From an uncultured Cohaesibacter sp. (GTDB lineage: Bacteria; Pseudomonadota; Alphaproteobacteria; Rhizobiales; Cohaesibacteraceae): 64,000 bases of DNA. The translations under genes were made by a program, and so were the position numbers. This document shows, piece after piece, positions 1 to 11,122 of this stretch (position 1 is its first letter; every line of letters starts with the position of its first letter). The notes below the pieces were generated by a model that ran no database searches, had not been told where the DNA came from, and saw only the letters and a program-made list of their open reading frames with translations. The stretch lies in NCBI RefSeq assembly GCF_963667045.1, contig NZ_OY762934.1:4966501-5030500 (forward strand), in the 5' to 3' direction.

Positions 1-75
1 TTCACCATGACGTTTAATCACTATGCACAGGTGCCACAGGCTGTCGCTGACGAAGTTCAGGCTAAATTCGCCTGA
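1..75 (+). CDS. fusA: Elongation factor G, C-terminal end (partial)
   Basis: The first 24 codons read in frame 1 give a typical EF-G tail (FTMTFNHYAQVP then QAVADEVQAKFA) ending at TGA 73-75. EF-G is the ribosomal translocase GTPase, and fusA directly before tuf is the normal str-operon order. Only the last residues of domain V are present, so nothing can be said about the rest of the protein. Confidence 0.93.
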   Translation, partial: FTMTFNHYAQVPQAVADEVQAKFA

Positions 76-120
76 GTTCAGAAGTTTGGTTGATCGTCCT
101 GTTCTCGGGTTCGGGGGCAG

Positions 121-135
121 GGCGGTCGAGCCGCC
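121..135 (+). other. Small hairpin in the fusA-tuf spacer
   Basis: GGCGG and CCGCC pair around a 5-nt loop inside the 96-nt spacer between fusA and tuf. There is no T-run, so it is not a terminator. It may be an RNA processing or stability element in the str mRNA; its function is unknown. Confidence 0.3.
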
Positions 136-171
136 GCACTTAATGATGTTTTCAAGAATGGAGACTTTCCT

Positions 172-1362
<1,191 letters not shown>

Positions 1363-1373
1363 TCATTAGGGCA

Positions 1374-1410
1374 GGGGTGCCCGGGTTCGCTTGGCGCACC
1401 CCAGTCTTTT
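1374..1410 (+). terminator. Hairpin between tuf and rpsJ (weak terminator or attenuator)
   Basis: GGGGTGC (1374-1380) pairs with GCACCCC (1396-1402), a 7-bp GC-only stem with a loop of about 15 nt, followed by AGTCTTTTG. The short T-run suggests partial termination between the str genes and the S10 genes. It could instead be an RNA element controlling rpsJ. Confidence 0.45.
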
Positions 1411-1422
1411 GAGGTTGAAAAT

Positions 1423-1731
1423 ATGAACGGTCAGAATATTCGAATTCGCCTTAAGGCATTCGACCATCGCATTCTCGATACGTCAGCTAAGGAAATCGTG
1501 TCTACAGCTAAGCGCACAGGCGCTAACGTTCGTGGTCCGGTCCCTCTTCCGACCCATATCGAGAAGTTCACTGTCAACCGTTCGCCGCATGTTAACAAGA
1601 AAAGCCGTGAGCAGTTCGAGATCCGTACGCACAAGCGTCTCCTCGACATCATCGACCCGACCCCTCAGACGGTTGATGCCCTCATGAAGCTAGATCTTGC
1701 GGCCGGTGTGGACGTAGAAATTAAGCTCTAA
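1423..1731 (+). CDS. rpsJ: 30S ribosomal protein S10
   Basis: S10 is a 30S head protein and also the NusE antitermination factor. The 102-residue length is normal, and the sequence carries the conserved start [12 protein letters not shown] and the central GPVPLPT segment. It is the first gene of the S10 cluster, with GAGGTTG upstream of the ATG. rplC follows 24 nt later. Confidence 0.99.
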   Translation: MNGQNIRIRLKAFDHRILDTSAKEIVSTAKRTGANVRGPVPLPTHIEKFTVNRSPHVNKKSREQFEIRTHKRLLDIIDPTPQTVDALMKLDLAAGVDVEIKL

Positions 1732-1755
1732 CGTGAGCGAGAGGCAAGAGTAGCC

Positions 1756-2475
1756 ATGCGTTCTGGTGTGATCGCACAGAAGTTGGGAATGACCCGCATT
1801 TATACCGAAGCCGGCGAACATGTTCCGGTTACGGTTCTCAAGATTGAGAATTGCCAGGTTGTTGCTCAGCGTACTGTAGAGAAAAACGGCTATACCGCCC
1901 TTCAGTTGGGTGTGGGTAAAGCCAAAGTAAAGAATGTTTCGAAGCCTATGCGCGGCCATTTCGCCGTAGCGCAGGTAGAACCGAAACGTAAACTTGCTGA
2001 ATTCCGTGTAAGCGAAGAGAACCTCATTGAGGTTGGAGCTGAGCTGACTGCGGACCATTATGTTGCTGGTCAGCATGTGGATGTTGTTGGTACGTCTATT
2101 GGTAAAGGCTTCGCCGGTTCCATGAAACGCCACAACTTCGGTGGTGGACGCGCTACTCACGGCGTATCCGTATCTCACCGTGCCCACGGCTCGACTGGTC
2201 AGTGTCAGGATCCAGGCAAGGTCTTCAAAGGCAAGAAGATGGCTGGTCACATGGGCTCGACTCGTGTAACCACGCAGAATCTGAAGGTTGTCAAAACCGA
2301 TGCCGACCGTGGTCTGGTTCTGGTTCAGGGTGCTGTTCCTGGTTCCAAAGGTGGTTGGATCCTTATCAAGGACGCCGTCAAGAAGGCACGTCCTGAAGGG
2401 GCTCCGCTTCCAGGTGCTATCCGTACTGCCGATGCTCCAGTAGCTGAAGCAGCAGCAGCGGAGGGTGAAGAATAA
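1756..2475 (+). CDS. rplC: 50S ribosomal protein L3
   Basis: L3 binds 23S rRNA near the peptidyl-transferase centre and helps start 50S assembly. The 239-residue protein begins [15 protein letters not shown] and carries the loop segment [18 protein letters not shown]. The C-terminus has an Ala/Glu-rich tail of about 25 residues, typical of alphaproteobacterial L3. The stop overlaps the rplD start (TAATG), implying translational coupling. Confidence 0.99.
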   Translation: MRSGVIAQKLGMTRIYTEAGEHVPVTVLKIENCQVVAQRTVEKNGYTALQLGVGKAKVKNVSKPMRGHFAVAQVEPKRKLAEFRVSEENLIEVGAELTADHYVAGQHVDVVGTSIGKGFAGSMKRHNFGGGRATHGVSVSHRAHGSTGQCQDPGKVFKGKKMAGHMGSTRVTTQNLKVVKTDADRGLVLVQGAVPGSKGGWILIKDAVKKARPEGAPLPGAIRTADAPVAEAAAAEGEE

Positions 2476-3095
2476 TGGAACTCAAAGTTACAACCCTTGA
2501 TGGCGGCGATGCCGGTTCCGTAGCAGTTTCCGAAAGCGTCTTTGGTCTCGAACCGCGTGCCGATATCATCGCTCGCATGGTTCGCTACCAGCAGATGAAG
2601 AAGATGGCTGGTACGCACAAAACCAAGACACGCGGTGAAGTGACCGGCACAACCAAGAAGTTCCTTCGTCAGAAGGGCTCCGGTGGCGCTCGTCATGGCA
2701 ACAAGAAGGTGCCTCAGTTCCGCGGTGGTGGTCGTGCGTTTGGTCCGGTTGTTCGTGATCATGCGATCGAACTGCCTAAGAAAATTCGTGCGCTTGCGCT
2801 CAAACATGCTCTGTCTTCCAAAGTCAAGAATGACAATCTGATCATTCTGGATGATGTCAAGGCAGTTGCACCGAAGACCGCAGCCGTGAAGAAACAGATT
2901 TCCGGTCTGGGCATTCATAGCGCTCTGATCATTTCCGGTAAGGAAGTGGATGAGAACTTTGCTAAAGCTGCCCGCAACATTGTTGGTATCGATGTGTTGC
3001 CGGTTCAGGGCATCAACGTTCTTGATGTTCTGCGTCGCGACACTCTGGTTCTGACCAAGGCCGCAGTCGATGCTCTGGAGGAACGGTTCAAATGA
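2475..3095 (+). CDS. rplD: 50S ribosomal protein L4
   Basis: L4 lines the exit tunnel of the 50S subunit; in E. coli it also represses the S10 operon. At 206 residues it is of usual length. The extended tunnel loop is visible as [25 protein letters not shown]. It overlaps rplC by 1 nt and rplW by 4 nt. No E. coli-like S10 leader is evident upstream, so autoregulation by L4 cannot be assumed. Confidence 0.99.
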   Translation: MELKVTTLDGGDAGSVAVSESVFGLEPRADIIARMVRYQQMKKMAGTHKTKTRGEVTGTTKKFLRQKGSGGARHGNKKVPQFRGGGRAFGPVVRDHAIELPKKIRALALKHALSSKVKNDNLIILDDVKAVAPKTAAVKKQISGLGIHSALIISGKEVDENFAKAARNIVGIDVLPVQGINVLDVLRRDTLVLTKAAVDALEERFK

Positions 3096-3385
3096 CCAAC
3101 CTTCGTCATTACGATATCATCCGCAGCCCGGTGATCACCGAGAAGGCAACCCTGCATTCCGAACAGGACAAGGTTGTATTCAACGTATCCAAGGATGCGA
3201 CTAAAGAAGAAATCAAGGCCGCCGTAGAGGCACTGTTTTCTGTTAAGGTCAAAAGCGTCAACACCATGATCCGCAAGGGCAAGGTCAAGCGTTTCAAAGG
3301 CATTATCGGTAAGCAGGTCGACGTGAAAAAAGCGATTGTTACCCTCGAAGAGGGCCAATCCATTGACGTCACGACTGGTCTTTAA
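3092..3385 (+). CDS. rplW: 50S ribosomal protein L23
   Basis: L23 sits at the mouth of the exit tunnel and is a docking point for trigger factor and SRP. The 97-residue protein carries the family start [14 protein letters not shown] and the hairpin region [19 protein letters not shown]. The ATG lies in an ATGA overlap with the rplD stop. rplB follows after 25 nt. Confidence 0.99.
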   Translation: MTNLRHYDIIRSPVITEKATLHSEQDKVVFNVSKDATKEEIKAAVEALFSVKVKSVNTMIRKGKVKRFKGIIGKQVDVKKAIVTLEEGQSIDVTTGL

Positions 3386-3410
3386 GCAACGCGGGGATAG
3401 GCTTTAAGTC

Positions 3411-4247
3411 ATGGCACTCAAGACCTTTAAACCGACAAGCCCAGGCACGCGTCAGCTGGTGATCGTAGACCGGTCCGATCTTTGGAAAGGGAAACCGGTC
3501 AAAACGCTCACCGAAGGCTTGACCAAGTCTGGCGGTCGTAACAACAATGGTCGCGTCACATCACGTCGTCGTGGTGGCGGTCATAAGCGCAGCTATCGTA
3601 TCATCGACTTCAAGCGTCGCAAGTTTGACGCAGTTGGCACGGTAGAGCGTCTGGAATATGATCCGAACCGTACGGCATTTATTGCTCTGGTTAACTATGA
3701 AGACGGTGAACAGGCATACATCCTGGCTCCTCAGCGCCTGCGCGCTGGCGACAAGGTTGTTTCCGCCAACAAAGCCGCCGACATCAAACCAGGTAACGCC
3801 ATGCCACTGGCCAACATGCCTGTTGGTACCATCATCCACAATGTGGAGATGAAGCCGGGCAAGGGCGGTCAGATTGCTCGCTCTGCTGGTGCTTATGCCC
3901 AGCTGGTCGGACGCGATAGTGGCTACGCGATCATTCGTTTGAACTCTGGTGAAACCCGCCTGGTACTTGGCTCTTGCATGGCCTCCGTTGGTGCTGTTTC
4001 CAACCCGGAACATTCAAACATCAATCTTGGTAAAGCTGGCCGTAACCGTTGGCTCGGTAAACGTCCAGAAGTGCGCGGTGTCGTTATGAACCCGGTTGAT
4101 CACCCACATGGTGGTGGTGAAGGCCGGACCTCTGGTGGTCGTCATCCTGTGTCTCCATGGGGTAAGCCTACCAAAGGCAAGCGTACTCGCTCTAACAAGT
4201 CGACCAACAAGTTCATTGTTCGCAGTCGGCATCAGCGCAAGAAATAA
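3411..4247 (+). CDS. rplB: 50S ribosomal protein L2
   Basis: L2 is needed for subunit joining and peptidyl-transferase activity. The 278-residue protein has the expected RNA-binding segments ([18 protein letters not shown] near the N-terminus) and the conserved C-terminal [21 protein letters not shown], which includes the functionally important histidine. The ATG follows GGGGATAGG. Confidence 0.99.
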   Translation: MALKTFKPTSPGTRQLVIVDRSDLWKGKPVKTLTEGLTKSGGRNNNGRVTSRRRGGGHKRSYRIIDFKRRKFDAVGTVERLEYDPNRTAFIALVNYEDGEQAYILAPQRLRAGDKVVSANKAADIKPGNAMPLANMPVGTIIHNVEMKPGKGGQIARSAGAYAQLVGRDSGYAIIRLNSGETRLVLGSCMASVGAVSNPEHSNINLGKAGRNRWLGKRPEVRGVVMNPVDHPHGGGEGRTSGGRHPVSPWGKPTKGKRTRSNKSTNKFIVRSRHQRKK

Positions 4248-4257
4248 GGGTTAACCG

Positions 4258-4536
4258 ATGGCACGTTCTGTTTGGAAAGGTCCGTTTGTAGACGGATACC
4301 TTCTGAAGAAGGCAGACAAGGTTCGCTCTTCTGGTCGTAGCGAAGTGATCAAGACCTGGAGCCGTCGCTCCACGATCCTGCCTCACTTTGTTGGACTCAC
4401 CTTTGGTGTGTACAATGGTCAGAAGCATGTGCCCGTACTCGTCTCTGAGGAGATGGTCGGACACAAACTGGGCGAATTTTCTCCGACCCGTAACTACTAC
4501 GGTCACGGGGCCGACAAAAAGGCTAAGAGGAAATAA
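4258..4536 (+). CDS. rpsS: 30S ribosomal protein S19
   Basis: S19 binds the 30S head near the A-site finger and partners S13. The protein has 92 residues, begins [15 protein letters not shown], and has the conserved core [14 protein letters not shown]. It starts 10 nt after rplB and its stop overlaps the rplV start by 1 nt (TAATG). Confidence 0.99.
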   Translation: MARSVWKGPFVDGYLLKKADKVRSSGRSEVIKTWSRRSTILPHFVGLTFGVYNGQKHVPVLVSEEMVGHKLGEFSPTRNYYGHGADKKAKRK

Positions 4537-4916
4537 TGGGTAAGGCAAAACGCGCACGCGTCCTGAAAGACAATGAGGCAAAAGCGGTAACCCGCATGCT
4601 TCGCACGTCTCCGCAGAAGCTGAACCTTGTCGCAGCGATGATCCGGGGGAAAAAGGTTGACAAGGCTCTGGCCGAGCTGACCTTCTCTTCCAAGCGCATC
4701 GCAAAAGATGTGAAAAAATGTTTGGAATCTGCGATCGCCAACGCTGAAAACAACCACGAACTGGATGTTGACAGCCTGATTGTAGCAGAAGCTTATGTTG
4801 GTAAGGCACTTGTGATGAAACGCTGGCAGCCACGTGCTCGTGGCCGTGTTGGCAAGATCCTCAAGCCTTTCTCCAACCTGACGATTGTTGTTCGTGAAGT
4901 TGAGGAGACAGCCTGA
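4536..4916 (+). CDS. rplV: 50S ribosomal protein L22
   Basis: L22 contributes the beta-hairpin that narrows the exit tunnel. The protein has 126 residues. The conserved [19 protein letters not shown] and the C-terminal hairpin [17 protein letters not shown] are present. It is coupled by 1-nt overlaps to rpsS and rpsC. Confidence 0.99.
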   Translation: MGKAKRARVLKDNEAKAVTRMLRTSPQKLNLVAAMIRGKKVDKALAELTFSSKRIAKDVKKCLESAIANAENNHELDVDSLIVAEAYVGKALVMKRWQPRARGRVGKILKPFSNLTIVVREVEETA

Positions 4917-5638
4917 TGGGACACAAGGTTAATCCAATTGGTCTTCGTCTTGGCATCAACCGCACCTGGGATTCTCGCTGGTATGCAAACAAGGGCGAAT
5001 ACGGTTCTCTTCTTCATGAAGATTTCGCTATTCGCGCCATGCTGGAAGAAGAACTCAAGCAGGCGGCTGTATCCAAAATCGTTATCGAGCGTCCGCACAA
5101 GAAGTGTCGTGTGACCATTCACTCTGCACGTCCGGGCATCGTAATCGGCAAAAAAGGCGCCGACATCGAAAAACTTCGCTCGAAAGTTGGCAAGCTGACC
5201 AGCTCCGACGTCCATATCAACATCGTTGAAGTACGGAAGCCGGAAACTGATGCCAACCTCGTTGCTCAGTCCATTGCTCAGCAGCTGGAACGCCGCGTTG
5301 CTTTCCGTCGCGCAATGAAACGGGCCGTTCAGTCCGCCATGCGGATGGGCGCTGAAGGTATTCGTATCAACTGTGCAGGCCGTCTGGGTGGTGCCGAGAT
5401 TGCACGTACCGAATGGTATCGTGAAGGTCGCGTTCCGCTTCATACTCTGCGCGCTGACATTGACTATGGTACTGCTGAAGCTCTGACCGCTTATGGCATT
5501 TCTGGTATCAAGGTGTGGATCTACAAAGGCGAGATCATGGAACATGATCCGATGGCCTCTGAACGCCGCGCTTCTGAAAACCAGGATCAGGGCAACAACA
5601 ATAACCAGCGCCGTCGTAGCAATAAACCTGCTGCTTAA
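4916..5638 (+). CDS. rpsC: 30S ribosomal protein S3
   Basis: S3 lies at the mRNA entry channel and takes part in helicase activity with S4 and S5. The 240-residue protein starts [13 protein letters not shown] and carries the KH motif [13 protein letters not shown] (about residues 78-90). The C-terminus ends in a basic, Asn/Gln-rich tail of about 25 residues that is variable in the family. Confidence 0.99.
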   Translation: MGHKVNPIGLRLGINRTWDSRWYANKGEYGSLLHEDFAIRAMLEEELKQAAVSKIVIERPHKKCRVTIHSARPGIVIGKKGADIEKLRSKVGKLTSSDVHINIVEVRKPETDANLVAQSIAQQLERRVAFRRAMKRAVQSAMRMGAEGIRINCAGRLGGAEIARTEWYREGRVPLHTLRADIDYGTAEALTAYGISGIKVWIYKGEIMEHDPMASERRASENQDQGNNNNQRRRSNKPAA

Positions 5639-5672
5639 TGTCGGTTACCAACTGAGTTAAGAGAGAAACACA

Positions 5673-6086
5673 ATGCTGCAACCAAAGCGCACAAAATATC
5701 GCAAGCAGCACAAGGGCCGTATTCATGGCAACGCAAAAGGGGGCTTTGAGCTCAACTTTGGTGCCTACGGTCTGAAGGCTCAGGAGCCTGCGCGTGTCAC
5801 CGCTCGTCAGATCGAGGCCGCGCGTCGTGCTATGACCCGTCACATGAAGCGTGCCGGTCGTGTGTGGATCCGCGTATTTCCGGATGTTCCAGTATCCAAG
5901 AAGCCTACCGAAGTCCGCATGGGTAAAGGTAAGGGTTCGCCAGAATACTGGGCAGCTCGCGTAGCACCGGGTCGTATTATGTTTGAAATTGATGGTGTTC
6001 CTGTGGATATTGCACGGGAAGCCATGCGGCTTGCTGCTGCGAAGTTGCCTATCAAGACACGCTTCGTACAGCGCATCGCCGACTAA
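5673..6086 (+). CDS. rplP: 50S ribosomal protein L16
   Basis: L16 organises the A-site region of the 50S subunit. The 137-residue length is standard, and the protein has the start [16 protein letters not shown] and the core [16 protein letters not shown]. It has GAGAG upstream and a 34-nt spacer after rpsC. Confidence 0.99.
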   Translation: MLQPKRTKYRKQHKGRIHGNAKGGFELNFGAYGLKAQEPARVTARQIEAARRAMTRHMKRAGRVWIRVFPDVPVSKKPTEVRMGKGKGSPEYWAARVAPGRIMFEIDGVPVDIAREAMRLAAAKLPIKTRFVQRIAD

Positions 6087-6106
6087 CGGTGTGAAGGGAC
6101 AGACCC

Positions 6107-6307
6107 ATGAAAGCATCAGATGTCCGCGCGATGACTGCGGATCAAATTGCTGATGAAGTGGAAAAGCTGAAGAAAGAACAGTTCAACCTGCGCTTTCAGA
6201 GGGCCACTGGTCAGTTGGAAAATACCGTGCGTGTTCGTGAAGTTCGTCGTGACATTGCACGCCTGATGACCATCGCGCAGCAGAAGCGCGCAGAGTCAGC
6301 AGAATAG
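6107..6307 (+). CDS. rpmC: 50S ribosomal protein L29
   Basis: L29 is a two-helix protein next to L23 at the tunnel exit. The 66-residue ORF includes the family signature [17 protein letters not shown] and [21 protein letters not shown] precedes the ATG. rpsQ follows 10 nt later, in the normal order. Confidence 0.98.
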   Translation: MKASDVRAMTADQIADEVEKLKKEQFNLRFQRATGQLENTVRVREVRRDIARLMTIAQQKRAESAE

Positions 6308-6317
6308 GAGAGACGGG

Positions 6318-6563
6318 ATGCCAAAGAGAATTTTGCAAGGCCTCGTCGTCAGCGACAAGCAGGATAAAACTGTCGTCGTGAAGGTTGAACGCCGTTTTAC
6401 GCATCCGCTTCTCAAGAAGACGGTGCGTCGTTCCAAGCGTTATCAGGCTCATGACGAGGGCAATTCCTTCAAAGTAGGTGATCAGATTTACATTCAGGAA
6501 TCTGCTCCTATTTCGAAATCGAAACGTTGGGTTGTTGTCGGTAAAGAACTTCCGACCTCTTAA
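6318..6563 (+). CDS. rpsQ: 30S ribosomal protein S17
   Basis: S17 is an early 30S assembly protein with an OB fold. The 81-residue protein starts [20 protein letters not shown] and carries [26 protein letters not shown] lies just upstream of the ATG. A 70-nt spacer separates it from rplN. Confidence 0.98.
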   Translation: MPKRILQGLVVSDKQDKTVVVKVERRFTHPLLKKTVRRSKRYQAHDEGNSFKVGDQIYIQESAPISKSKRWVVVGKELPTS

Positions 6564-6633
6564 TCCAGCTTGGCAATTGGACGTAAACCCTACGCAGTGA
6601 TGCGTTTGGGGAGAATTATAAAGGCGGCCAGTC

Positions 6634-7002
6634 ATGATTCAGATGCAAACAAACCTTGACGTCGCGGATAACTCCGGCGCTCGTCGTGTCATGTGCATCA
6701 AAGTGCTCGGCGGCTCCAAACGGAAATACGCAGGGATCGGCGATATCATCGTCGTATCCGTCAAGGAAGCTATTCCGCGTGGACGCGTCAAGAAGGGCGA
6801 TGTGATGAAGGCAGTTGTGGTTCGCACCGCAAAGGCTATTCGTCGTCCGGACGGCAGCGTCATCCGTTTTGACCGCAGTGCAGCTGTTCTGGTGAACAAC
6901 AACAAGGAACCAATCGGTACCCGTATCTTCGGCCCGGTTCCTCGTGAGCTGCGTGCTCATAACCATATGAAAATCATTTCCCTTGCTCCGGAGGTGCTGT
7001 AA
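6634..7002 (+). CDS. rplN: 50S ribosomal protein L14
   Basis: L14 sits at the subunit interface, contacts 16S rRNA and is the target of the silencing factor RsfS. The 122-residue length is exact for the family. It starts [21 protein letters not shown] and contains [15 protein letters not shown]. Its stop overlaps the rplX ATG by 1 nt. Confidence 0.99.
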   Translation: MIQMQTNLDVADNSGARRVMCIKVLGGSKRKYAGIGDIIVVSVKEAIPRGRVKKGDVMKAVVVRTAKAIRRPDGSVIRFDRSAAVLVNNNKEPIGTRIFGPVPRELRAHNHMKIISLAPEVL

Positions 7003-7316
7003 TGGCTGCGAAACTCAAAAAGGGTGATCGCGTCATTGTTCTTGCCGGTAAAGACAAGGGCAAGAGCGGTGAAATTGTGCAGGTGATGCCAGCTGAAGAG
7101 CGGGCGATCGTGCGCGGTGTAAACCTGGTCAAACGTCATCAGCGTCAGACCCAGTTGCAGGAAGCGGGCATCGTTACCAAAGAAGCTCCGATTCACCTGT
7201 CCAACCTGGCTTTGGCTGACCCGAAAGACAACAAACCGACCCGCGTTGGTTTCACTGTCAAGGAAGGCAACAAAGTGCGTGTGGCCAAGCGTTCGGGAGA
7301 TGTGATCGATGGCTGA
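7002..7316 (+). CDS. rplX: 50S ribosomal protein L24
   Basis: L24 is an assembly-initiator protein of the 50S subunit with a KOW fold. The 104-residue ORF has the KOW segment [26 protein letters not shown] sits inside the end of rplN just before the start. It overlaps rplE by 8 nt, the longest overlap in this cluster. Confidence 0.99.
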   Translation: MAAKLKKGDRVIVLAGKDKGKSGEIVQVMPAEERAIVRGVNLVKRHQRQTQLQEAGIVTKEAPIHLSNLALADPKDNKPTRVGFTVKEGNKVRVAKRSGDVIDG

Positions 7317-7866
7317 GGCTACTTACGCTCCGCGTCTTAAGACGCTTTATGAAGATGTCATCCGCGCCAAGATGCAGGAACAGTTCAGCTTCAGCAATCC
7401 GCACCGGATGCCCAAGCTTGAAAAAGTTGTTCTGAACATTGGTGTTGGTGAAGCGGTTAATGACTCCAAGAAAGTGAAAGCTGCCTTGGAAGATCTGCAG
7501 GCTATCGCTGGCCAGAAGCCGGTGATTACCAAAGCTCGTAAATCCATCGCGACCTTCAAGGTTCGTGAAGGCATGCCGATTGGCGTGAAAGTTACGCTGC
7601 GCGGCGACCGTATGTACGAATTTCTCGATCGTCTGATCACCATTGCGCTGCCTCGTGTACGCGACTTCCGTGGTCTTAACGGGAAAAGCTTCGACGGCAA
7701 TGGCAACTATGCCATGGGCCTGAAAGAGCATATCGTTTTCCCAGAGATCGATTATGACAAAGTTGACCAGATCTGGGGTATGGACATCATCGTTTGCACC
7801 AATACAAGCGACGATACAGAAGCTCGTGCCCTGCTGAAAGAATTCAACTTCCCGTTCAACCGTTAA
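7309..7866 (+). CDS. rplE: 50S ribosomal protein L5
   Basis: L5 binds 5S rRNA and forms part of the central protuberance. The protein has 185 residues, with the motifs [14 protein letters not shown] and [20 protein letters not shown]. The start lies inside the end of rplX, so translation is probably coupled. rpsN follows after 29 nt. Confidence 0.99.
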   Translation: MAEATYAPRLKTLYEDVIRAKMQEQFSFSNPHRMPKLEKVVLNIGVGEAVNDSKKVKAALEDLQAIAGQKPVITKARKSIATFKVREGMPIGVKVTLRGDRMYEFLDRLITIALPRVRDFRGLNGKSFDGNGNYAMGLKEHIVFPEIDYDKVDQIWGMDIIVCTNTSDDTEARALLKEFNFPFNR

Positions 7867-7895
7867 GGTCCCGCGGAAAGTACGAGGAATATGTA

Positions 7896-8201
7896 ATGGC
7901 TAAAAAGAGCGCTGTCGAAAAGAACAAAGCTCGCGCCCGTCTGGCAGACAAATACTCTGCTAAACGTGCAAAGCTGAAAGCCCTGGCGAAAGATGAGTCT
8001 CTCTCTCTTGAAGAGCGGTTCAAGGCTCGTTTGAAACTCGCTGAGCTTCCACGCAACTCCGCATCCATCCGCATCCGCAATCGTTGCGAAGTGACTGGCC
8101 GTCCACGCGGCTACTATCGCAAATTGAAGATGTCCCGTATTTCACTTCGCGAACTTGGCAACGAGGGGCAGATCCCCGGCCTTGTGAAGTCGAGCTGGTA
8201 A
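7896..8201 (+). CDS. rpsN: 30S ribosomal protein S14 (zinc-independent form)
   Basis: S14 is a 30S head protein. The ATG at 7896 is chosen because it gives the family start [14 protein letters not shown] and follows GAGGAA; a longer in-frame reading back into rplE has no support. The 101-residue protein has the C-terminal [20 protein letters not shown]. It is the long form lacking the CxxC zinc pairs of the short S14 type. Confidence 0.98.
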   Translation: MAKKSAVEKNKARARLADKYSAKRAKLKALAKDESLSLEERFKARLKLAELPRNSASIRIRNRCEVTGRPRGYYRKLKMSRISLRELGNEGQIPGLVKSSW

Positions 8202-8214
8202 GGAGCGCGGTCCC

Positions 8215-8613
8215 ATGGCAATGACTGATCCCCTTGGGGATATGTTGACCCGCATCCGCAATGCGCAGATGCGAAAGAAAACGAAAGTTTCCACTCCTGC
8301 ATCCAAATTGCGTCAGCGCGTGCTTGACGTTTTGGCCGCAGAAGGGTACATCCGCGGCTACACCACCGTCGAATTTGAAGGCGGCAAGTCCGAACTCGAG
8401 GTCGAGCTGAAATACTTCGATGGAGAGCCGGTGATCCGTGAAATCCAACGCGTGTCCAAGCCTGGTCGTCGTGTGTATGCATCGGTCAAGAATATTCCGA
8501 TCATTCACAACGGTCTGGGCGTGTCGATCGTGTCTACTCCGAAAGGTGTTATGGCCGATCACGATGCTCGTGAGCAAAACGTGGGTGGTGAGGTTCTTTG
8601 CCGCGTCTTCTGA
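8215..8613 (+). CDS. rpsH: 30S ribosomal protein S8
   Basis: S8 is a primary 16S-binding protein and, in E. coli, the repressor of the spc operon. The 132-residue protein contains [14 protein letters not shown] and the C-terminal [24 protein letters not shown] precedes the ATG; a second in-frame ATG two codons on is possible. A 140-nt gap, long for this cluster, follows before rplF. Confidence 0.98.
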   Translation: MAMTDPLGDMLTRIRNAQMRKKTKVSTPASKLRQRVLDVLAAEGYIRGYTTVEFEGGKSELEVELKYFDGEPVIREIQRVSKPGRRVYASVKNIPIIHNGLGVSIVSTPKGVMADHDAREQNVGGEVLCRVF

Positions 8614-8753
8614 TGCGGCTTGTTCCTTGTTGCCTCCGATCTGTTGCCGGCCCCTGGGGTCGGAAACAGGTCAACGGTTAAAAAGCGATCAGTTCTGCTT
8701 TTAAGGGCGGTAACCTTGGGCAGGCTGATCTCAGATCCGGACAGGTTAGTCTT

Positions 8754-9287
8754 ATGTCACGTATTGGCAAAAAGCCTGTTGCAGTCCCTAGCGGAGTTAC
8801 TGCAACAATTGATGGCAAGACCGTCAAAGCTAAGGGCCCGAAGGGTGAACTCTCCTTCGTTCTTAGCGAAGACGTCGACGCCAAAATGACGGATGATGGA
8901 ATTCTGGTCGAGCCACGCAGCAAATCCAAAACTGCACGCTCTCTCTGGGGTATGTCCCGGACCCAGATTCTCAACATCCTGACTGGTGTTTCTGCAGGCT
9001 TCGAAAAGAAGCTTGAAATCAACGGTGTGGGTTACCGCGCTCAGCTGAAAGGCAAAGATCTTCAGTTGGCTCTTGGTTTTTCCCACGATGTTGTCTATGA
9101 AGTTCCCGAAGGGATTACGGTTGCTTGTCCAAAGCCAACCGAGATCGTGGTAACTGGCATTGACAAACAGGCTGTTGGTCAAGTTGCTGCAGAAATCCGC
9201 AAGTATCGTGGCCCTGAGCCCTACAAAGGCAAAGGCGTCAAATATAGTGATGAATTTATCTTCCGCAAGGAAGGTAAGAAGAAGTAA
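8754..9287 (+). CDS. rplF: 50S ribosomal protein L6
   Basis: L6 binds near the sarcin-ricin loop, in the factor-binding site. The protein has 177 residues, a typical length. It begins [20 protein letters not shown] and ends with the conserved [20 protein letters not shown]. rplR starts 12 nt later. Confidence 0.99.
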   Translation: MSRIGKKPVAVPSGVTATIDGKTVKAKGPKGELSFVLSEDVDAKMTDDGILVEPRSKSKTARSLWGMSRTQILNILTGVSAGFEKKLEINGVGYRAQLKGKDLQLALGFSHDVVYEVPEGITVACPKPTEIVVTGIDKQAVGQVAAEIRKYRGPEPYKGKGVKYSDEFIFRKEGKKK

Positions 9288-9299
9288 CGGATACATACT

Positions 9300-9662
9300 A
9301 TGGCGAAGGCACTATCTCAGTTCGAGCGTCGTCGTGCACGTGTACGTCGCGCCCTGAAAAAGGCTGCCAACGGCCGTCCGCGTTTGAGTGTTAACCGGTC
9401 TTCCAAGCATATCTATGCTCAGGTCATCGACGATGAAAAAGGGGTTACCATCGTAGCCGCTTCTTCCATCGAGAAAGATCTGCGCGAGAAGCTGAAAACC
9501 GGCGCGGACAAAGCCGCCGCTTCAGAAGTTGGCAAACTGATCGCAGAGCGAGCAGTAGCAGCCGGCGTGAAGGACGTAGTCTTTGATCGTGGTGGATATA
9601 TCTACCATGGCCGCATTAAATCGCTCGCAGACGCTGCGCGCGAAGGCGGATTGAATTTCTAA
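9300..9662 (+). CDS. rplR: 50S ribosomal protein L18
   Basis: L18 binds 5S rRNA with L5 and L25. The 120-residue ORF contains [20 protein letters not shown] and ends in [20 protein letters not shown], both family signatures. No strong ribosome-binding site is seen (GAAGTAACGG upstream). Confidence 0.99.
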   Translation: MAKALSQFERRRARVRRALKKAANGRPRLSVNRSSKHIYAQVIDDEKGVTIVAASSIEKDLREKLKTGADKAAASEVGKLIAERAVAAGVKDVVFDRGGYIYHGRIKSLADAAREGGLNF

Positions 9663-9703
9663 CGCGTCGGGCAACCGATTGCTCAGACGAGAGAAGAAAG
9701 CTC

Positions 9704-10252
9704 ATGAACAAGAAAGTTGAACGTGAAGAGCGCGAAAGCGAATTCGTCGATCGACTCGTCCACATCAACCGCGTTGCTAAAGTGGTAAAAGGTGGTCGTC
9801 GCTTCGGTTTCGCTGCGCTTGTCGTTATTGGTGACCAGAAGGGCCGCGTAGGCTTTGGTCACGGCAAGGCACGCGAAGTGCCTGAAGCAATTCGCAAGGC
9901 ATCTGACGCTGCAAAACGGAACATGATCCGTGTACCTCTGCGTGAGGGTCGTACGCTTCACCATGACGTTGCCGGCCGCCACGGCGCTGGTAAGGTCATG
10001 TTGCGTGCAGCTCCTGCTGGTACTGGTATCATCGCGGGTGGTCCAATGCGTGCCGTGTTCGAAACACTTGGTGTTCAGGACGTGGTTGCGAAGTCTGTTG
10101 GTACCTCAAACCCGTATAACATGGTTCGTGCTACCTTCGACGCGCTGCAGGCAGAAGACAGCCCGCGTGGCGTTGCTGCTCGCCGTGGTCTGAAGGTGTC
10201 TACGCTCCAGGCTCGTCGTCGCGTCTCTGATGGGGGCCGCTCTGACAGCTAA
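9704..10252 (+). CDS. rpsE: 30S ribosomal protein S5
   Basis: S5 is a fidelity protein at the mRNA entry tunnel. The 182-residue protein contains the double-stranded RNA-binding segment ([20 protein letters not shown]) and the C-terminal domain with [25 protein letters not shown] lies upstream of the ATG. Confidence 0.99.
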   Translation: MNKKVEREERESEFVDRLVHINRVAKVVKGGRRFGFAALVVIGDQKGRVGFGHGKAREVPEAIRKASDAAKRNMIRVPLREGRTLHHDVAGRHGAGKVMLRAAPAGTGIIAGGPMRAVFETLGVQDVVAKSVGTSNPYNMVRATFDALQAEDSPRGVAARRGLKVSTLQARRRVSDGGRSDS

Positions 10253-10299
10253 GCTGGCAGAGTGATCCTTACATCTCTAGATTAAAGAGGAGCCGGACA

Positions 10300-10497
10300 A
10301 TGGCAAACAAGGAACAGGGCACCGTAACTGTTGAACAGATCGGCAGCCCTTTGCGTCGGCCAAAAGACCAGCAGGCTACGCTGATCGGTCTTGGCCTTAA
10401 CAAATTGCATCGTCGTCGTACCCTGCAGGACACGCCTGAAGTTCGCGGCATGATCGCTAAGATCCCTCATCTCGTTCGCGTTGTGGACGAGGCCTAA
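10300..10497 (+). CDS. rpmD: 50S ribosomal protein L30
   Basis: L30 is a small 50S protein, present in Proteobacteria and absent from several other groups. The 65-residue protein has the family pattern [20 protein letters not shown] and [24 protein letters not shown] precedes the ATG. Confidence 0.98.
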   Translation: MANKEQGTVTVEQIGSPLRRPKDQQATLIGLGLNKLHRRRTLQDTPEVRGMIAKIPHLVRVVDEA

Positions 10498-10514
10498 GAG
10501 GGCGGGAGAGTATA

Positions 10515-10982
10515 ATGAAACTCAACGAAATTCGCGATAACGACGGCGCTACCCAATATCGTAAGCGCGTTGGTCGCGGCATCGGCTCCGGCCTCGGTAA
10601 AACCGGTGGTCGCGGTGTCAAAGGTCAGAAGTCTCGCTCTGGTGTTGCTATCAAGGGCTTCGAAGGTGGTCAGATGCCATTGCATCGTCGTCTTCCGAAG
10701 CGCGGCTTTAACAACATCTTTGCGAAAAACTTCAATACCGTCTCTGTTGGTCGCGTACAGCAGGCTATTGATGCGGGCAAACTGGATGCTTCTGCTCCGG
10801 TAACTATCGCAGCACTCAAGGAAGCCGGTGTCGTACGTCGCCTGCTTGATGGTGTTCGCCTGCTCAGCGATGGCGAATTGACTGCCAAGGTTGCCTTCGA
10901 GATCGAAGGCGCTTCCAAGGCCGCAATCGCTGCTGTTGAAAAAGCTGGTGGATCTGTCAAGATCATCGGTGAAGAAGAATAA
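10515..10982 (+). CDS. rplO: 50S ribosomal protein L15
   Basis: L15 is a late-assembly 50S protein. The 155-residue ORF starts [20 protein letters not shown] and carries the Gly/Arg-rich segment [27 protein letters not shown] lies just upstream. A hairpin begins at the stop codon, so transcription may thin out here before secY. Confidence 0.99.
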   Translation: MKLNEIRDNDGATQYRKRVGRGIGSGLGKTGGRGVKGQKSRSGVAIKGFEGGQMPLHRRLPKRGFNNIFAKNFNTVSVGRVQQAIDAGKLDASAPVTIAALKEAGVVRRLLDGVRLLSDGELTAKVAFEIEGASKAAIAAVEKAGGSVKIIGEEE

Positions 10983-11009
10983 GAAGGGGGCTCATCTGAG
11001 CCTTCTTTT
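10981..11009 (+). terminator. Attenuator-like hairpin after rplO
   Basis: AAGAA...CTCA pairs with TGAG...TTCTT (10981-10994 with 10997-11007), an 11-bp stem with a bulge of three G and a tiny loop, followed by TTTTGCTTT. It overlaps the rplO stop. With 113 nt between this and secY, it probably lowers read-through and suggests that secY has its own promoter. Confidence 0.55.
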
Positions 11010-11122
11010 GCTTTAAGGGTAGTGATGGGAAGTGATTCCCGTCACACCCTATACATTTGTTTTGGCGCCCTTATATTTCATGCTTATTGAACTGTTAAGT
11101 GAGCGCTATAGCGGAGTAGAGA

